Assembly: GCA_000469685.2 (NCBI GenBank)
Contig: LS997565.1
Location: 15,993,235 to 16,057,234, forward strand
Origin: Haemonchus contortus
Taxonomy: Eukaryota > Nematoda > Chromadorea > Rhabditida > Trichostrongylidae
Length of the DNA: 64,000 nt
Direction of reading: 5' to 3'
The notes below the pieces were generated by a model that searched no databases, was not told the DNA's origin, and worked only from the letters and a program-made list of their open reading frames with translations. Shown piece after piece: positions 61,091 to 64,000 of this stretch. Position 1 is the first letter of the stretch, and each line of letters begins with the position of its first letter. A program made the translations under genes and the position numbers.

Positions 61091-61688
61091 TGGTTCCAAG
61101 TCACCAGATTACCAACAATTTCACCACCTCTTCTCCAAGAGTTCTTTCTAAGAACGGACAGGAGCGGAGATTGCTGGTCATCTCGATTCCATTGTGAAGC
61201 TCAAAAGTTTCGCTCCTTCCTCACAATGAGAACTTTTTTATACTTCATGGAATGTAATTTCAATATCTAAAACGTTATCGTGTGGACGGATGTTAGTCTA
61301 AAAAAAGACACCTTTCCCTTCATGAGATCTTTGAGACCCTATAGAGAGAAAACTGATCTCAAACAAAGCGAAGAGCCGATTTTTTGGTAATTTTGATTGT
61401 TGCTGGAAGTAGAAGATTATTTGTAATAGGTGGGGCGATCGGAGTGTTCTCGAAGCGAACTGATAATGTTCTATTCAGACCCGACGGAAAAAAATCGTTT
61501 CCAAAAAGATTGCAATTGATATGTCTTTTATCAATCTTTAGAAATGCACGTCACTTTTTTTCCTACAGTCTAGTCAATTGAAAAAACGCATTCAGACGTT
61601 ATCATAGGGGTGTTCCCATTATGATAAAAGTAGCAGAAAATAGAAGGGCAGATGGTATAGGTCCATGCGAAGAAGGATCGATATAATA

Positions 61689-62566
61689 TTAGGTTGTGTA
61701 CAAAGTCTTCCGCCACGAATTTGATCGTTCTGTATTTCGTTTAAGAAAGTGTTGGCATTACGTCATCTCGTGTACGTCACGTACACATATTATTCTATCA
61801 CCCCACTAGTTAGTGCTCTACTACCCTGCGTTTGCCTTCCACAATGACGCACAACAATCACTGCGACGAAATGTACCTTCGGCATTGCCTACTTATGTTT
61901 CACGATTTCGGCTTCAGTGCAAAGGAGACGCATGCTAAGCTAATGAAGACCTACGGCGAGGATGTCATCTCTTACGATACATGCAAAGTTTGGCTCGCTA
62001 AATTCAAAAAGGGAGATTTTATGCCGATCTTCACCCCAATAAGGTTCTCCTGCCTTGTTGGTGGTCCAGGCAAGGCATGGAGCACTGGGAGCTGCTGGAA
62101 AAGGGACAAACCATTAACGCCACCATGTATGTTGAGCAGCTTCAAAAATTGAAGGCTCACATCGATCGTACACGTGGAAAAAATGCGGAAATCTACTTTC
62201 ACCATGACAACGCCAGACCCCACACTGCAAAGGCGACCCGGGCCGAGCTGGAGAAGTACGACTGGGTGGTGATCCCCCAGGCCCTTACAGCCCTGACCTG
62301 GCTCCTTCCGACTATTGGCTATTCAGCCATCTACAGCGTTCCCTCAACGGAAAAAAATTCGAAACGAAGGATGAAGTCGAAAAAGCACTCGACGAATTTT
62401 TCAAGTCCCAGCCTCCGTCCTTCTGGGAGGAGGGAATCGACAAGCTGCCCGAGCGTTGGCGTCGAGTAGTGGATGGGGACGGTGCCTACCTCTGATCTTC
62501 TGGTTAGTTCGTTTTTGATAAATTTTAAAAAAAAGTTCGTGGCGGAAGACTTTGTACACAACCTAA
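61689..62566 (+). mobile_element. Mariner, fourth family, internally deleted (878 bp)
   Basis: Ends read TTAGGTTGTGTACAAAGTCT and its complement, flanked by TA (61687-61688, 62567-62568). The transposase starts at 61844 (MTHNNHCDEMYLRHCLLMF, TCKVWLAKFKKGDF), then loses the middle. It resumes at about 62077 with HWELLEKGQTINATMYVEQL, FHHDNARPHTAKATRAEL (second catalytic Asp region) and, after a frameshift near a C run at 62276, SPDLAPSDYWLF and a WRRVVDGDGAYL end before TGA. It sits in the intron of the second DDAH-like copy. Confidence 0.92.
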
Positions 62567-62766
62567 TAGTTTCGACAGTTCTAAAGTGTCCGTAGCTGGT
62601 GATTACTAACCTGAGCAATCCTTTCACTCCCTTCGTTCATTATCACATGATTGCCGATGACAACAGCATTGCAGGCAAATTTCTTCGCTTCACTCTCAGA
62701 AACCTAAATACGTTTTTATGAGCCGATGGTGGGAAAAAATTTCAACGTAGAGTTTTCGAGTAGGTT

Positions 62767-64000
62767 ATCAGGGTAAGGTTGTGAACCAGCACAATGCTAA
62801 AATATGAATTTCAATTCTGAGCAATGATTTTCTCAAGGGTAGCCTTATGTTAGGAACCAACGATTTTCCGCTATTGCTACAGCACTGATGAAAAAAAATG
62901 CGACTCTCCCAATTCGTACGTTCCCACAGGTATGATCATTAATATTATTCATATGTGGGAGAATCTGTGAGAGATTTTGTGAGAGTGCCTGATAGCACGT
63001 TTTCCAACCAGCGAATCGAGCGTTTGCGCCAGATCTGCAGTTCATCCAACGGTAATGCTGTCGCAAACTTCCTATTGCAAAGGCTATTTCTACATCACAG
63101 ATGCAGCAAAAAAAAGCATAGCCTCTGCCTATATGAGAAACTTTTTTAGGAGATCTTAGGGTATATTAACGCGATTAGTGCCCTATCGTGACTCAATATT
63201 TGCAAGATGGAACTCTCGGATTCAAGGGGTGCCCATATGCTGAAAGATTTTTACCACGTTTTTTTTTATTAAAACGGCGCTGGAGCACTAGAAACAAACA
63301 AAACTCATATTCTGCTTCCAGGCTAAGAGAACAAAACTATATCAAACTTGGGACTTGAATCTTTCAGTCATCAAGACGGCTTTGTGAGTCGAAACACGAG
63401 CCATTTGTTTTCCTGAAGTTAAATACTGCTTTAGACTGGTTGGAATACCAACTATATGATACCAGTTGGGCTACGCACGCCAATGCGTGCAACATATGCC
63501 CACGCTTACGCCTACGATCAAAAAAGTCAATCGGTTGCCCTTTATCTTGGAAATTATGAACCACTAAAGGTTTAGCTGATAGGCAACCAAAGAATTGCGT
63601 AGTACTCGCACAAATGTTCTCAAGTGATAATAACACCATTATAAGATGTCGTTATCACTGGACCTTCTTTCCTCCCCGGGTACGTCATTAGTTGAGAATC
63701 CCAATTTATTGGCGGTCGGATGAGCTTTGCCGTGAATGATATCAAAACATTAAGTAACCTCAATCTTCCATCGAATTACAAACCTTGCTGGGTAACGGTC
63801 GCAATCTGTATAATAGTCGTAATCATAAATACATCGTAATTACCACAGGAGTTAAATTCGAATGGCAAGTGCTGTTATCATTCGCTATCAGCTGTTATCG
63901 GTTTCTATCATCGGTCGTCTACGACCCCTCCATACTACACATCACACACCAAACTGTCAAGGCTCCTCTATTAATGCCATTATCATAGTGGCTCTACGCT
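62767..64000. other. Right end of window, no recognised gene
   Basis: Short ORFs only. About 63690-63830 (GGCGGTCGGATGAGCTTTGC, GAATGATATCAAAACATTAA, GGGTAACGGTCG) resembles 34580-34670, a further dispersed repeat. No DDAH upstream exon was found. Confidence 0.45.

Larger units (their letters stand above)
60109..62703 (-). pseudogene. Second DDAH-like copy: last two exons only
   Basis: Exon 62703-62611 (VSESEAKKFACNAVVIGNHV and on, ending RIAQ before GTTAGT) and exon 60210-60109 (LLDRHGFKVHFVPMSEF and on, with the SGGSAKC nucleophile and a TAA stop) match exons 6 and 7 of the complete gene. They show conservative changes (R to K, D to E, Q to R, V to L) and no stops, frameshifts or damaged splice sites. 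No exon 1-5 equivalent is visible between 62704 and 64000. The copy is therefore either a 5'-truncated duplicate or a gene whose first exons lie beyond the window. The intron is enlarged by a mariner and another insertion. Purifying selection is hinted at by the intact frame. Confidence 0.8.
58930..62762. repeat. Segmental duplication unit B
   Basis: Same-orientation copy of 45865-47985, expanded by a 525 bp MITE, a mariner and an insertion at about 60378-61090. Homology resumes near 61091 (GTTCCAAGTCACCAGATTACC). Confidence 0.88.

Overview
The window looks like nuclear DNA of a strongylid (clade V, hookworm-like) nematode. Introns end in TTTTCAG-type acceptors, coding exons are short and separated by 43 bp to 5.8 kb introns, one start codon abuts a splice-leader-type acceptor, and the intergenic DNA is packed with mariner, RTE, Penelope-like, MULE-like and tRNA-derived SINE debris. 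No bacterial, organelle or CRISPR signal was seen. Most real exons are short and lack an ATG, so the genes below were assembled from splice sites, reading-frame phase and domain patterns.

Layout. 1-300: 3' end of a glycine-rich secreted-protein gene, invaded by an RTE retrotransposon on the minus strand (about 302-2345). 2.3-19.7 kb: gene-poor and repeat-rich, with a 2.1 kb foldback element (6089-8219), a full-length decayed mariner (11913-13168), a perfect 53-bp-arm hairpin (13563-13672), a smaller inverted-repeat element (15.2-15.6 kb) and the GIY-YIG end of a Penelope-like element (about 18.6-19.2 kb). 19.7-26.2 kb: a giant palindrome, two 3.1 kb arms around a 250 bp spacer. Each arm carries a complete two-exon gene for a 252-residue signal-peptide-bearing Gly/Pro-rich protein, and the two genes converge. 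A decayed RTE piece abuts the right arm.

28.2-44.9 kb, minus strand: a gene of at least 20 exons for a PAN/Apple plus ZP-domain membrane protein of the NOAH (NompA-like) apical extracellular matrix family. Its introns hold a mariner, two kinds of SINE and minisatellite arrays. Its first exon was not found.

46.5-56.7 kb, minus strand: a complete seven-exon gene for a dimethylarginine dimethylaminohydrolase (DDAH)-like enzyme of 277 residues with catalytic His and Cys in place, including a GC-AG intron. Its 5.8 kb second intron carries an internally deleted mariner and a decayed MULE-like transposase. 58.9-62.8 kb: a second, same-orientation copy of the last two DDAH exons and downstream flank. 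It differs from the first copy by a 525 bp TA-flanked MITE (the empty site survives in the first copy), a mariner and a roughly 0.7 kb insertion. A (GT)n tract of about 560 bp and another minisatellite array lie between the two copies.

The genes do not form one pathway. The NOAH-like protein and possibly the glycine-rich proteins act in extracellular matrix, while the DDAH-like enzyme is metabolic. The most unusual structures are the gene-bearing palindrome with apparently homogenised inner arms and the partially duplicated DDAH locus.
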